64,000 bases of DNA from Sphingosinicella sp041916975. Lineage in GTDB: Bacteria > Pseudomonadota > Alphaproteobacteria > Sphingomonadales > Sphingomonadaceae. The stretch spans positions 1,240,001 to 1,304,000 of the forward strand of contig NZ_JAYRYK010000001.1 of the NCBI RefSeq assembly GCF_041916975.1. The letters run 5' to 3'. The position numbers were made by a program, and so were the translations under genes. Below are positions 51,001 through 57,845 of this stretch, piece by piece. The notes below the pieces were generated by a model. The model was not told the DNA's origin and did no database searches. It worked only from the letters and a program-made list of their open reading frames with translations. Position 1 is the stretch's first letter. Each line of letters opens with the position of its first letter.

Positions 51001-51801
51001 TCAGCCGAGGCTGGCGAGCGTGAGATAGGCAAGTCGGGCGGCTTCCGGTTTCGTCGTCGTGAGCAGGCCGTCGAGCGCGGCAGCGTCCTCACCGGCGAGC
51101 GCAAGCGCGAGGCTCATCGGCAGCGGCGGTTCGGCGGGCATGGCAGGTGCGCGCGCGGCGAGTGCCTGATCCGGCGCATCGTCCCCCATCTTGGCGGCGA
51201 AGCGCTCGTAGACTTCCGAGAGCGAACGCGGTGTGCCGTTCGATGCGTAGAACACCGCGCGGTTCGCAGCCGCAGCCGCAGGCATCACCTGATCGGCGCG
51301 CTGATCGGGGTTGGAAGCCATGGCGCCGAGGAACTTCGAAGCGCCGCGCGGCCCAAGGAAATGGCCCATGTAAAGATCGGTCGCGTTCGCCGTGCGCCCC
51401 GTGGCACCTTCGATGGCGTTCTGGTTGTCGCGCGCCGTTTCCGCCGCCATCAGCGCCGAGGCTTCGGGCTCATTGCGGAGGTTCATGATCGCTGTGCGCA
51501 GGCCGGGATTGGCGACGGAAAGCCGTCCGCGCGCGTCGGTCTTGATCGCGTTCGCGGCCCAGCTGAGGCCATGCTCCGCGCCGTGGCGCTTCAGCGCGCC
51601 GAGCCAGCTCTGATCGATGAACTGATAGAGCCCTGTCGCACTGCTGGTGCGCGCTTTCGCATCGGGCCGGAGGCCGCTTTCGACCTTCGCCTGATTGTAG
51701 AGATAATCGAAATCGACACCGGTACGCCGGCTCGCTTCGGCAATCGCCGTGCGGACGCGGTCAGCGCCTCCAGCGATCGTAGAAAGGGGCGTCGGATTCA
51801 T
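51001..51801 (-). CDS. Lytic transglycosylase, probably flagellum-specific
   Basis: A 266-residue protein with an SLT domain near the N-terminus: FDYLYNQAKVESGLRPDA with catalytic Glu41, then SSATGLYQFIDQSWL. No signal peptide is visible, so export through the flagellar channel, as for FlgJ, is likely. The C-terminal 80 residues are Ala/Pro-rich. FlgJ of this cluster has only the rod-binding half, and this enzyme can supply the missing wall-cutting activity so that the rod crosses the peptidoglycan. A perfect sigma-54 promoter (51831-51846) precedes it, and flhA follows 52 bases after. Confidence 0.88.
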   Translation of the reverse strand: MNPTPLSTIAGGADRVRTAIAEASRRTGVDFDYLYNQAKVESGLRPDAKARTSSATGLYQFIDQSWLGALKRHGAEHGLSWAANAIKTDARGRLSVANPGLRTAIMNLRNEPEASALMAAETARDNQNAIEGATGRTANATDLYMGHFLGPRGASKFLGAMASNPDQRADQVMPAAAAANRAVFYASNGTPRSLSEVYERFAAKMGDDAPDQALAARAPAMPAEPPLPMSLALALAGEDAAALDGLLTTTKPEAARLAYLTLASLG

Positions 51802-51830
51802 GACGGCTTCGTCTCCTTTGCGGGAGACAA

Positions 51831-51846
51831 AGCAAGGGTCGTGCCA
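51831..51846 (-). promoter_or_regulatory. Sigma-54 promoter of the transglycosylase-flhA-flhF-flhG-fliA group
   Basis: Minus strand TGGCACGACCCTTGCT, a full match to TGGCACG-N4-TTGCW with exact GG-N10-GC spacing. The predicted start is about 51820, about 18 bases before the ATG and with the ribosome site AAAGGAG between. Since the downstream genes are closely packed, it may also drive flhA to fliA, placing FliA under sigma-54 control. Confidence 0.9.
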
Positions 51847-51854
51847 GTGTTAGA

Positions 51855-51874
51855 AAATCAGCGCCTTCAGGCGC
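51855..51874 (-). terminator. Weak intrinsic terminator at the end of flgN
   Basis: On the minus strand GCGCC-TGAA-GGCGC, overlapping the flgN stop region, is followed by TGATTTTCT. The stem is only 5 pairs and the T-tract is imperfect, so termination is plausible but likely partial. It separates flgAMN from the sigma-54 promoter of the transglycosylase. Confidence 0.45.
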
Positions 51875-52232
51875 AGTCGAGGTCCAGCGTGCGGTAGCCG
51901 CCGTCCATGCGGCCGTTGCGGCCGTAGCGGACCTGCGGCGCGTGCCCGGCGGCGCGCGACAGCACGGCGAGGCGGCGTTCGACGCCCGCAAGCAGAAGGT
52001 TCACGCGGAGCGCGGCCTGTTCGCAAAGCTCCGCACCTTCGCGGATAAGCGCATCGGTTTCGGCATCGCTTTCGACGATCGGCGAAAGCTGGAGCGCCGA
52101 AATCGCGGCGAGCTTCGCGGGTGTCGAGGATTCGAGGACGCTGATGTCCCCGCTTTCCAGCGCCGCGAGCTCTGCGCGCAGCGTTTCGTTCAGGGTCTTC
52201 AGTGTCTGCCGGTAGGCAGGGGCATCCATCAT
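51867..52232 (-). CDS. flgN: Flagellar chaperone FlgN-like protein
   Basis: A 121-residue, all-helical protein whose ATG overlaps the flgM stop. LKTLNETLRAELAALESGDI and ELCEQAALRVNLLLAGVERRLAVL give two heptad-rich helices as in FlgN, the chaperone of FlgK and FlgL (both encoded at the right end). Primary sequence similarity within the family is low; position after flgA-flgM is the main support. An Arg/Gly/Asp-rich tail with GRNGRMDGGYRTLDLDC ends the protein. Confidence 0.82.
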   Translation of the reverse strand: MMDAPAYRQTLKTLNETLRAELAALESGDISVLESSTPAKLAAISALQLSPIVESDAETDALIREGAELCEQAALRVNLLLAGVERRLAVLSRAAGHAPQVRYGRNGRMDGGYRTLDLDCA

Positions 52233-52528
52233 TCGGCCGTCCAGCCGAGATCGAGATCGACCATTTTGCGGGCGATCTGTTCGGGATCGACCTTGTAGCT
52301 GCCATTCGCGATCGCAGCGCGAAGCTCGGCGACGCGCGCGGCATCGACCGGCGCGGCAGCGGCATCGCGCGCCGCGGTGGCAAGTTCGGAAAGCTCGGCG
52401 CGCGCAGGCGTCGGCGCGGTTTCGGCCGCAGCGGTTTTCTTGGCTCCAGCCGCCTTCGCGGCAGCCGGGTCCAGAAGCACCGATGCTCCGTTCAGCCCTG
52501 CCGGGCGGCCAGAAATTCCGTCTACCAT
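52229..52528 (-). CDS. flgM: Anti-sigma-28 factor FlgM
   Basis: A 99-residue protein, start ATG 52528 (MVDGISGRPAG). The N-terminal half is disordered and Ala-rich, and the C-terminal half has the FlgM helices ARVAELRAAIANGSYKVDPEQIARKMVDLDL, which bind FliA. After hook completion it is exported and FliA is freed. It has an upstream FliA-type promoter overlapping the flgA stop, besides read-through from the flgA sigma-54 promoter, giving the usual feedback loop. Confidence 0.93.
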   Translation of the reverse strand: MVDGISGRPAGLNGASVLLDPAAAKAAGAKKTAAAETAPTPARAELSELATAARDAAAAPVDAARVAELRAAIANGSYKVDPEQIARKMVDLDLGWTAE

Positions 52529-52576
52529 CCTCGTCGCCTCATCATCGCCTGTGCGGCGCAAAAGCCCATTATAATT

Positions 52577-53296
52577 TCATTCACGACCGTCTTCCGGATT
52601 CTTATAGCCCGGAAGCGCAACAATTCCCGGCGCGATCACAATTGCCTGTATTCGGTTCCCCGAAGCCACGTTGCGAACGCGCACGCGGCCGCCCACCGGG
52701 GCGTCCTGTTCGGCAAGGCCATCGACCGCGACTTCGATCCCGCCCCCTCCGCTTTTGATCTGCACGGGATCGCCGCGCTTCACGGCATTTGCGGCGATCA
52801 GCACGTTGGCGCGCACCGCCTCGCCGGGGTTCAGCGCGCGAATAACCACCTTGCCGACCACCTGATCGACCGCCGTGACGCCGCCTGGCACATAGGTATC
52901 AGGCCGGAAATCCACATCCCCCGCCGTGATCGTACCGCCGCGCGGCACCGGGCGAACGACGACGACGGCACCGCTTCCACCCTGCACAGCGCCCTGCCCC
53001 GCCGGTTTCATGTCGATGGGAACGTAAATCTGCCAGCCGGCCGGCCCGCCGCAGCGGACGAGAACCGTCGTCTGCCCCGTGCCGTACCAGATCAGTTCCG
53101 GCCGGATAGCACAGGCGCCAAGCTTGAGGCGGCGATCGACGCGCGGCGCGCGGTTCGGCCCGGCGAAGTCGCCGATCTGGGCTTCAAGGCGATCAAGGTT
53201 CTCGAAAATCACGGGCTGGGCCGTCGCCGCGGGTACGCCGACGGCAAATACTGCCGCCAATGCCCACAAGCGTCGGGAAACCGTCGTTCTGTTCAT
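52577..53296 (-). CDS. flgA: Flagellar P-ring chaperone FlgA
   Basis: A 239-residue periplasmic protein. ATG 53296 (MNRTTVSRRLWALAAVFAVG) is chosen since it gives a proper signal peptide, has AAGG upstream, and is the first ATG after the transcript start predicted from the sigma-54 promoter (about 53310). The SAF domain in the C-terminal half contains VPRGGTITAGDVDFRPDTY and LNPGEAVRANVL and KSGGGGIEVAVDGLAEQDAPVGGRVRVRNVASG. It helps FlgI form the P ring. It is first in the flgA-flgM-flgN operon. Confidence 0.93.
   Translation of the reverse strand: MNRTTVSRRLWALAAVFAVGVPAATAQPVIFENLDRLEAQIGDFAGPNRAPRVDRRLKLGACAIRPELIWYGTGQTTVLVRCGGPAGWQIYVPIDMKPAGQGAVQGGSGAVVVVRPVPRGGTITAGDVDFRPDTYVPGGVTAVDQVVGKVVIRALNPGEAVRANVLIAANAVKRGDPVQIKSGGGGIEVAVDGLAEQDAPVGGRVRVRNVASGNRIQAIVIAPGIVALPGYKNPEDGRE
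52580..52606 (-). promoter_or_regulatory. FliA-type promoter of flgM
   Basis: On the minus strand TATA (52606-52603), 15 bases, then GTCGTGAA (52587-52580), preceded by CG, overlapping the last codons of flgA. The -10 is identical to those of flagellin and fliD; the -35 has one mismatch to TAAA. The distance to the flgM ATG is about 50 bases, the same as in fliD. Confidence 0.7.
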
Positions 53297-53320
53297 CCAG
53301 CCTTGCATGACACATTTCAA

Positions 53321-53336
53321 AGCAATGTCCATGCCA
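53321..53336 (-). promoter_or_regulatory. Sigma-54 promoter of flgA-flgM-flgN
   Basis: Minus strand TGGCATGGACATTGCT: one mismatch (C to T) to TGGCACG-N4-TTGCW, with correct GG-N10-GC spacing. The predicted transcript start is near 53310, which rules out ATG 53332 as the flgA start and supports ATG 53296. Confidence 0.82.
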
Positions 53337-53338
53337 AG

Positions 53339-53380
53339 CCCGGAACGTTAGCGCAGGCGCAGCGCCGTCCGCGTTCCGGG
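53339..53380. repeat. Inverted repeat CCCGGAACG / CGTTCCGGG
   Basis: Nine-base arms at 53339-53347 and 53372-53380 with 24 bases between, spanning the flgT stop codon and lying just upstream of the flgA sigma-54 promoter. It could be an enhancer site, a transcript-end hairpin for flgT, or chance in a GC-rich region. Confidence 0.35.
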
Positions 53381-54421
53381 AGGCACCCCATCGCCGAGCA
53401 CGCGCGCCCGCGCGGCGCTGCCCGACACCGAGACCACCTCGGCAAACGTCCATCCCGGCCCTGCCCCAGCCGCAACGCGCGCGTCTCCGAGCCCAAGCAG
53501 ATCGCCGACGACGAGATCGCCGCCCGCCGCCGAGATCAGCAGTTCGTCCCCCGAAGCCCCGTTCACGGCCACTTCGAGCGGGCGGCAGCGCGCGAACGCC
53601 CCCGCTTCCTCGACGAGATCGGCGAGCTTTCCGCCGAAATCGGGCGCAACGGCACGGCGCGAGGGGCGATAGTCGGCGGGAACATATTCCCACGTCCGCG
53701 CCGAAAGCGTCCAGTCGCTATCCCGCGTGATCCGCCCGAGGAGCGTGCCCCGCACGGAATCGTAAACTTCCACGCCCAGCACGGCCTCGGCGCGCTTGCC
53801 CGTGATCAGTCCGGCGCCTTCGACCCGGTGCGTGCGCATCTCGATGAACGGCTGCACGAACAGGCCGTAGCCGGGCGCGCCGCCATGCGCGAGCGCCGCA
53901 TAGCGCTCCGAAGACCGCCGCGCGGCAGCAAGCGGCAACGCGGCAGGCTCCCCATAGGCATCCCGGAACGTGCGCTCGGCATCGGCACGCACCGGGTCCG
54001 CAATGGCGGGATCAATCGCCGGATCGATATCGACGCGTAGCGGTCCCACATGCATCGCGGGCCGCACCGATGCGTTGCACGTGTTGGCCTCAAGCGGCGC
54101 GAGCGTTGCGGATACCGCAACCCGCAACAGGCCGCCCTCGCGCCATTCGTCCGTCACCTCGAACGCAGTCACCTTCGCGCGCGCGGTCGCCCAGAGCGTG
54201 TCGGACCGCACGATATTGCGATCGATGATCGTGCGCGCCTCGACATCCATGCCGCCCGCCGCGACCGCCTGCCGAAGCGCATCCCCGATCGCCGCGCGGC
54301 GCGCACGCGCCGCATCCGCGCCGAGCGGCGCGGCGCCTTCCACGTCGACGCGCACGTCCGCGGCCGCCGGAAAGGCCGCAAGAACGACAGCAACGGCAAG
54401 AAGGGCGGCCCCGCGGCGCAT
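53348..54421 (-). CDS. flgT: FlgT-like flagellar H-ring/basal-body protein
   Basis: A 357-residue secreted protein with signal peptide (ALLAVAVVLAAFPAAADV). The N-terminal domain with ARRAAIGDALRQAVAAGGMDVEA and TDEWREGGLLRVAVSATL matches FlgT_N. A middle domain follows (YGLFVQPFIEMRTHRVE, VLGVEVYDSVRGTLLG), and the C-terminal 100 residues are beta-rich with LVVGDLLGLGD, like FlgT_C. In Vibrio FlgT forms an outer ring that supports stator and LP-ring. It forms a TGATG junction with the FlgP-like gene upstream, so both are made together. Confidence 0.8.
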   Translation of the reverse strand: MRRGAALLAVAVVLAAFPAAADVRVDVEGAAPLGADAARARRAAIGDALRQAVAAGGMDVEARTIIDRNIVRSDTLWATARAKVTAFEVTDEWREGGLLRVAVSATLAPLEANTCNASVRPAMHVGPLRVDIDPAIDPAIADPVRADAERTFRDAYGEPAALPLAAARRSSERYAALAHGGAPGYGLFVQPFIEMRTHRVEGAGLITGKRAEAVLGVEVYDSVRGTLLGRITRDSDWTLSARTWEYVPADYRPSRRAVAPDFGGKLADLVEEAGAFARCRPLEVAVNGASGDELLISAAGGDLVVGDLLGLGDARVAAGAGPGWTFAEVVSVSGSAARARVLGDGVPPGTRTALRLR

Positions 54422-54807
54422 CAGTCGGCCCCGCCCGCCGGTCGCCGCATTTCAACGACGGTTTCGTAGGTATCGTCGCCCTTCGGCGTGATCTTGACGA
54501 TGCGTGCACCGGATACGGTGCCGCTCACTGTGGCGCGGATCGAGTCCGACTGCAGCGACGTGTTGGATGCGGAGGACTGCGACTGCAGCTTCACGCCGTA
54601 GACCTGCTCGGCCAGGTTGCGCAGCGCGGCAAGGTGCGAGGCGCGGATCGCCAGCAGACGGCGCTCCTCGTCCGTTCGCGCGGGCTGCGACGAGATCGGA
54701 GCGAAACCGACGCCGGTCAGCACGGCGGGCGCTGCTTCCTGCGCGTGTGCCGGCAGGACAAACAGGGCAAGCACCGCAAACGCGGTCCGGGGCGTCATGA
54801 GTCTCAT
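54421..54807 (-). CDS. FlgP/LPP20-family flagellar protein
   Basis: A 128-residue secreted protein with signal peptide ending at AHA (FAVLALFVLPAHAQE). The body GVGFAPISSQP, RRLLAIRASHLAALRNLAEQVYGVKLQS and SIRATVSGTVSGARIV is the LPP20/FlgP pattern. No lipobox cysteine is present, unlike Vibrio and Campylobacter FlgP, so it is probably soluble or ring-bound rather than lipid-anchored. It pairs with flgT and is divergent from flgB across a 191-base control region. Confidence 0.78.
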   Translation of the reverse strand: MRLMTPRTAFAVLALFVLPAHAQEAAPAVLTGVGFAPISSQPARTDEERRLLAIRASHLAALRNLAEQVYGVKLQSQSSASNTSLQSDSIRATVSGTVSGARIVKITPKGDDTYETVVEMRRPAGGAD

Positions 54808-54856
54808 GTCAGGAATAACGACAGCTTCGGGTTAAGATTAAGTGCGCGCAAAAACG

Positions 54857-54872
54857 CGTCGGGAAACCGACG
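54857..54872. promoter_or_regulatory. Dyad CGTCGG-GAAA-CCGACG, candidate enhancer-binding site
   Basis: A perfect 6-base inverted repeat around GAAA, 85-95 bases upstream of the flgB sigma-54 element. It is the same as the dyad at 42391-42406 except for the last base of the centre; both are followed by GAA. A sigma-54 activator site is the likely reading. Confidence 0.65.
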
Positions 54873-54945
54873 GAAGACCGTCAAGGCTCCGACAACGCAC
54901 CCTTTCTCTCAAAATATATCTATTGAAATCATACTGTTATCGATC

Positions 54946-54961
54946 TGGCACGCCACTTGCT
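54946..54961 (+). promoter_or_regulatory. Sigma-54 promoter of the flgB-flgL operon
   Basis: TGGCACGCCACTTGCT, a full match to TGGCACG-N4-TTGCW with exact GG-N10-GC spacing. The predicted start is about 54972, 27 bases before the flgB ATG. The 45 bases upstream are A/T-rich, possibly for bending toward the dyad at 54857. Confidence 0.92.
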
Positions 54962-54998
54962 GGAGCGAGAGCGGACAAAACCATCAGGACGTACCGCA

Positions 54999-55388
54999 AT
55001 GGACGTACTCGACAATTATTTCGGTGTGCACGCACAGGCGCTCGAATTGCGTTCGAAGCGCCTCGAACTGCTCGCCTCGAACATCGCCAACGCGGCCACC
55101 CCCGGCTACAAGGCGCGCGACATCGATTTCGCCGCGCAGCTGAAGTCGGCGGAGAGCGGCGGCGGTGCGCTGACCGTCACGGCCGGCAATCACATCGGCA
55201 TGGGCGGTCCGGGCGCGACCGGTAATGCGCTCTACCGCATTCCCAACCAGGCTTCGCTCGACGGCAACACGGTCGAGCTTTCCACCGAGCAGACGCGCTT
55301 CGGTGAAAACGCCGTCCAGTACCAGACGACACTCGCGTTCCTGAATGGCCGCATCAACACGCTCTCGCGTGCGCTGAAGGGCGAATGA
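54999..55388 (+). CDS. flgB: Flagellar proximal rod protein FlgB
   Basis: A 129-residue rod protein. ATG 54999 lies 27 bases after the predicted sigma-54 transcript start. The family motif LELLASNIANAATPGYKARDIDF is in the N-terminal helix, and QYQTTLAFLNGRINTLSRALKGE is the C-terminal helix; both pack as the rod coiled coil. Exported by the type III gate, it follows FliE in assembly. First gene of the operon; the stop overlaps flgC. Confidence 0.95.
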   Translation: MDVLDNYFGVHAQALELRSKRLELLASNIANAATPGYKARDIDFAAQLKSAESGGGALTVTAGNHIGMGGPGATGNALYRIPNQASLDGNTVELSTEQTRFGENAVQYQTTLAFLNGRINTLSRALKGE

Positions 55389-55801
55389 CGATGGCCGGGC
55401 TTTCGATCTTCGACATTTCGGGCCGCGCCATGTCGGCGCAGCTTGTGCGTCTCAACACCACGGCGAGCAACCTTGCGAACGCCGGCTCCGTCGCGCGCAG
55501 CGAGGCCGAAGCCTACAAGGCGCGCAAGCCGATCTTCGAGACCTATTTCGATCAGGCGAACGGCGGGGCTACGGCGACGGTGGACGTCGTCGATGTCGTC
55601 TCCGCCGGCGGCACGCCCGTGAAGCGCTACGATCCGGGCCACCCGCTCGCGGACAAGAATGGATATATCTACGAAGCCGCAGTCGACCAGACCCAGGAGA
55701 TGGTCGAGCTGCTCGAGGCTTCCCGCCAGTATCAGAACAACGTCGAGGTCATTCAGACCGCGAAGTCGCTGATGCTGAACACCCTGAAACTCGGACAGTG
55801 A
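55385..55801 (+). CDS. flgC: Flagellar proximal rod protein FlgC
   Basis: A 138-residue rod protein overlapping flgB by 4 bases. The N-terminal helix SIFDISGRAMSAQLVRLNTTASNLANAGSV and the C-terminal VELLEASRQYQNNVEVIQTAKSLMLNTLKLG are family signatures. The loop after the asparagine-rich helix reads SVARSEAEAYKARKP, slightly divergent from the usual form. Confidence 0.94.
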   Translation: MTMAGLSIFDISGRAMSAQLVRLNTTASNLANAGSVARSEAEAYKARKPIFETYFDQANGGATATVDVVDVVSAGGTPVKRYDPGHPLADKNGYIYEAAVDQTQEMVELLEASRQYQNNVEVIQTAKSLMLNTLKLGQ

Positions 55802-55808
55802 GGCAGGC

Positions 55809-56492
55809 ATGACCAGCACCAGCAGCGGTCTTGATCTCAATGCGCTCGGCATCAAGAGCTACGATTCAAGCAACACCGTTACGCAGAAGACCCAGCTCGA
55901 CCAGAGCGACTTCCTGAAGCTGCTGACCACGCAGCTGAAGAATCAGGATCCACTGAAGCCGGTCGAGAACGAGGCGTTCGTCGCGCAGATGGCGCAATTC
56001 TCGTCGCTGTCCGGCATTACGGAAATGAACACCAAGCTCGGCAGCATCCTCGACTCGCTGAACAACAATCAGCTTTCGACCGCCACCGGCCTTGTCGGCA
56101 AATATGTGCTGACCTCTGGCACCAAGGCGGTGCCGGACGGCACCGGCGCCGTTTACGGGGCGATCACGATCCCCGAGGGCGCGACCGACACGACAGTCGC
56201 GATCAAGGATTCCACGGGCGCGACGATCCGGACGCTGAAGCTCGGCGCGGTCGAGGACGGCGTCCACGAATTCGCGTGGGACGGCAAGAACGACGCGGGC
56301 GAGGCCGTCGAGCCAGGCCCAGTCACCATCGAGGCAACGGCGAACGTGGGCGGCAAGCGCGAGGCGCTCGCCACGTCGGTCTACGCCCTTGTCCAGTCCG
56401 TCAGCACTGCAACGCCGAATTCACCGATGACGCTCGATCTGCTCGGCATCGGCTCCGTCACCTTCGACAAGGTTCAGAAGATCAGCAGCTAG
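55809..56492 (+). CDS. flgD: Flagellar hook assembly scaffold FlgD
   Basis: A 227-residue protein: TQLDQSDFLKLLTTQLKNQDPLKPVENEAFVAQMAQFSSL is the conserved N-terminal cap segment. The rest has the FlgD Ig-like and Tudor-like domains (EFAWDGKNDAGEAVEPG). It caps the growing hook and is absent from the finished organelle. It is 7 bases after flgC, 30 before flgE. Confidence 0.94.
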   Translation: MTSTSSGLDLNALGIKSYDSSNTVTQKTQLDQSDFLKLLTTQLKNQDPLKPVENEAFVAQMAQFSSLSGITEMNTKLGSILDSLNNNQLSTATGLVGKYVLTSGTKAVPDGTGAVYGAITIPEGATDTTVAIKDSTGATIRTLKLGAVEDGVHEFAWDGKNDAGEAVEPGPVTIEATANVGGKREALATSVYALVQSVSTATPNSPMTLDLLGIGSVTFDKVQKISS

Positions 56493-56522
56493 TTCTCACC
56501 GTTTCCAGAGGAGACCCTACCC

Positions 56523-57818
56523 ATGGCCATGTATACCTCGCTCACCGGCCTCAACGCCGCGCAGACCGATCTTTCCACGACTTCGAACAACATCGCGAAC
56601 GTCGGCACGGTCGGCTTCAAGCGTTCGCGCGCCGAGTTCGGCGACATCATCTCCAGCTCCGCGCTGCAGAGCGCCGGCCGCGTCGCCGGTTCGGGCACCG
56701 CGCTCAAGACGATCAAGCAGCAGTTCACGCAGGGCGCGATCCAGTCGAGCCTCAACGTGATGGACCTCGCCATCATGGGCGAAGGCTTCTTCATGGTGAA
56801 GTCGACCTCGGGCACGACCGACATGCAGTTCACGCGCAACGGCTCGTTCACGGTGAACAGCGAACGCTTCGTCGTCGATAGCGGCGGACAGGCACTGCAG
56901 GTCTATCCGGTCAACGATTCGGGCACGGTGATCTCCACGAGCATCAACGACACGCGCGCGCTGCGTCTGCCGCTGACCTCGGGCCAGCCTCGTGCGACGA
57001 CGGGCATCAACCTTGCGCTCAACCTGCCGTCCGACGCCGAGGTGATCCCAAACAATCCGATCTACACGCCGACGAACCCCTATGTGTTCAATCCGGACAA
57101 CCCCACGACCTACAACCGGTCGACATCGACGACCGTGTACGACTCGCTCGGCAATCCGCTGGCGGCGGAAATCTACTACGTCCGCACGTCGAGCTCGAAC
57201 TCTTCCTCGACCACGAACGACTGGAACGTCCACGTGATCGTCGACGGCACCGAGCTCACCCCTTCGAGCGGTCCCTCGCCGATGCAGATGCAGTTCGACA
57301 ACTTCGGCCAGCTGATCTCGCCCACCACAGGCGTTGGTTTCGATCCGCTGGCGATCCCGGGCGGCGACGCGCTGCAGATCGCGCTCGATCACGGCACCTC
57401 GACGACCCAGTATTCGGATCCGTTCTCGATCGTCTCGATGACGCAGGACGGCTATCCCTCGGGCCGCCTCGACAGCGTGACCGTCGATAACAACGGCGTC
57501 ATCTTCGCGAGCTTCACCAACGGCCAGACGCAGGCCCTCGGCAAGGTGTCCATCGTGACCTTCGCCAACGCCAACGGCCTGAAGCAGACGGGCGACGCGC
57601 ACTACACCTCCACCGGGCTTTCGGGCGAACCGATCCTCGGCGAGGCGGGATCGAGCGGTGTCGGAACGATCCGGTCGGGCGCGCTTGAAATGGCGAACGT
57701 CGATATCACCGAGGAACTCGTCAACCTGATCACCGCGCAGCGCAACTTCCAGGCGAATGCGAAGGCGATCGAAACCGACAGCGCCATGACCACCGCCATC
57801 ATCAACATCCGCAGCTAA
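56523..57818 (+). CDS. flgE: Flagellar hook protein FlgE
   Basis: A 431-residue hook protein behind AGAGGAG. The N-terminal MYTSLTGLNAAQTDLSTTSNNIANVGTVGFKRSRAEF and the C-terminal NVDITEELVNLITAQRNFQANAKAIETDSAM form the D0 coiled coil. A Ser/Thr/Asn-rich central region (about 150-330) builds the outer hook domains. It is longer than the rod proteins, as expected, and its final length is set by FliK. Confidence 0.95.
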   Translation: MAMYTSLTGLNAAQTDLSTTSNNIANVGTVGFKRSRAEFGDIISSSALQSAGRVAGSGTALKTIKQQFTQGAIQSSLNVMDLAIMGEGFFMVKSTSGTTDMQFTRNGSFTVNSERFVVDSGGQALQVYPVNDSGTVISTSINDTRALRLPLTSGQPRATTGINLALNLPSDAEVIPNNPIYTPTNPYVFNPDNPTTYNRSTSTTVYDSLGNPLAAEIYYVRTSSSNSSSTTNDWNVHVIVDGTELTPSSGPSPMQMQFDNFGQLISPTTGVGFDPLAIPGGDALQIALDHGTSTTQYSDPFSIVSMTQDGYPSGRLDSVTVDNNGVIFASFTNGQTQALGKVSIVTFANANGLKQTGDAHYTSTGLSGEPILGEAGSSGVGTIRSGALEMANVDITEELVNLITAQRNFQANAKAIETDSAMTTAIINIRS

Positions 57819-57845
57819 GCGGAATTGGGCTGACCGGAACCGCTG

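Noticed and set aside
54861..54890. Intrinsic terminator at the flgB-proximal dyad
   Set aside because: The hairpin has no following T-tract on either strand and is not at a gene end, so an operator is the better reading.
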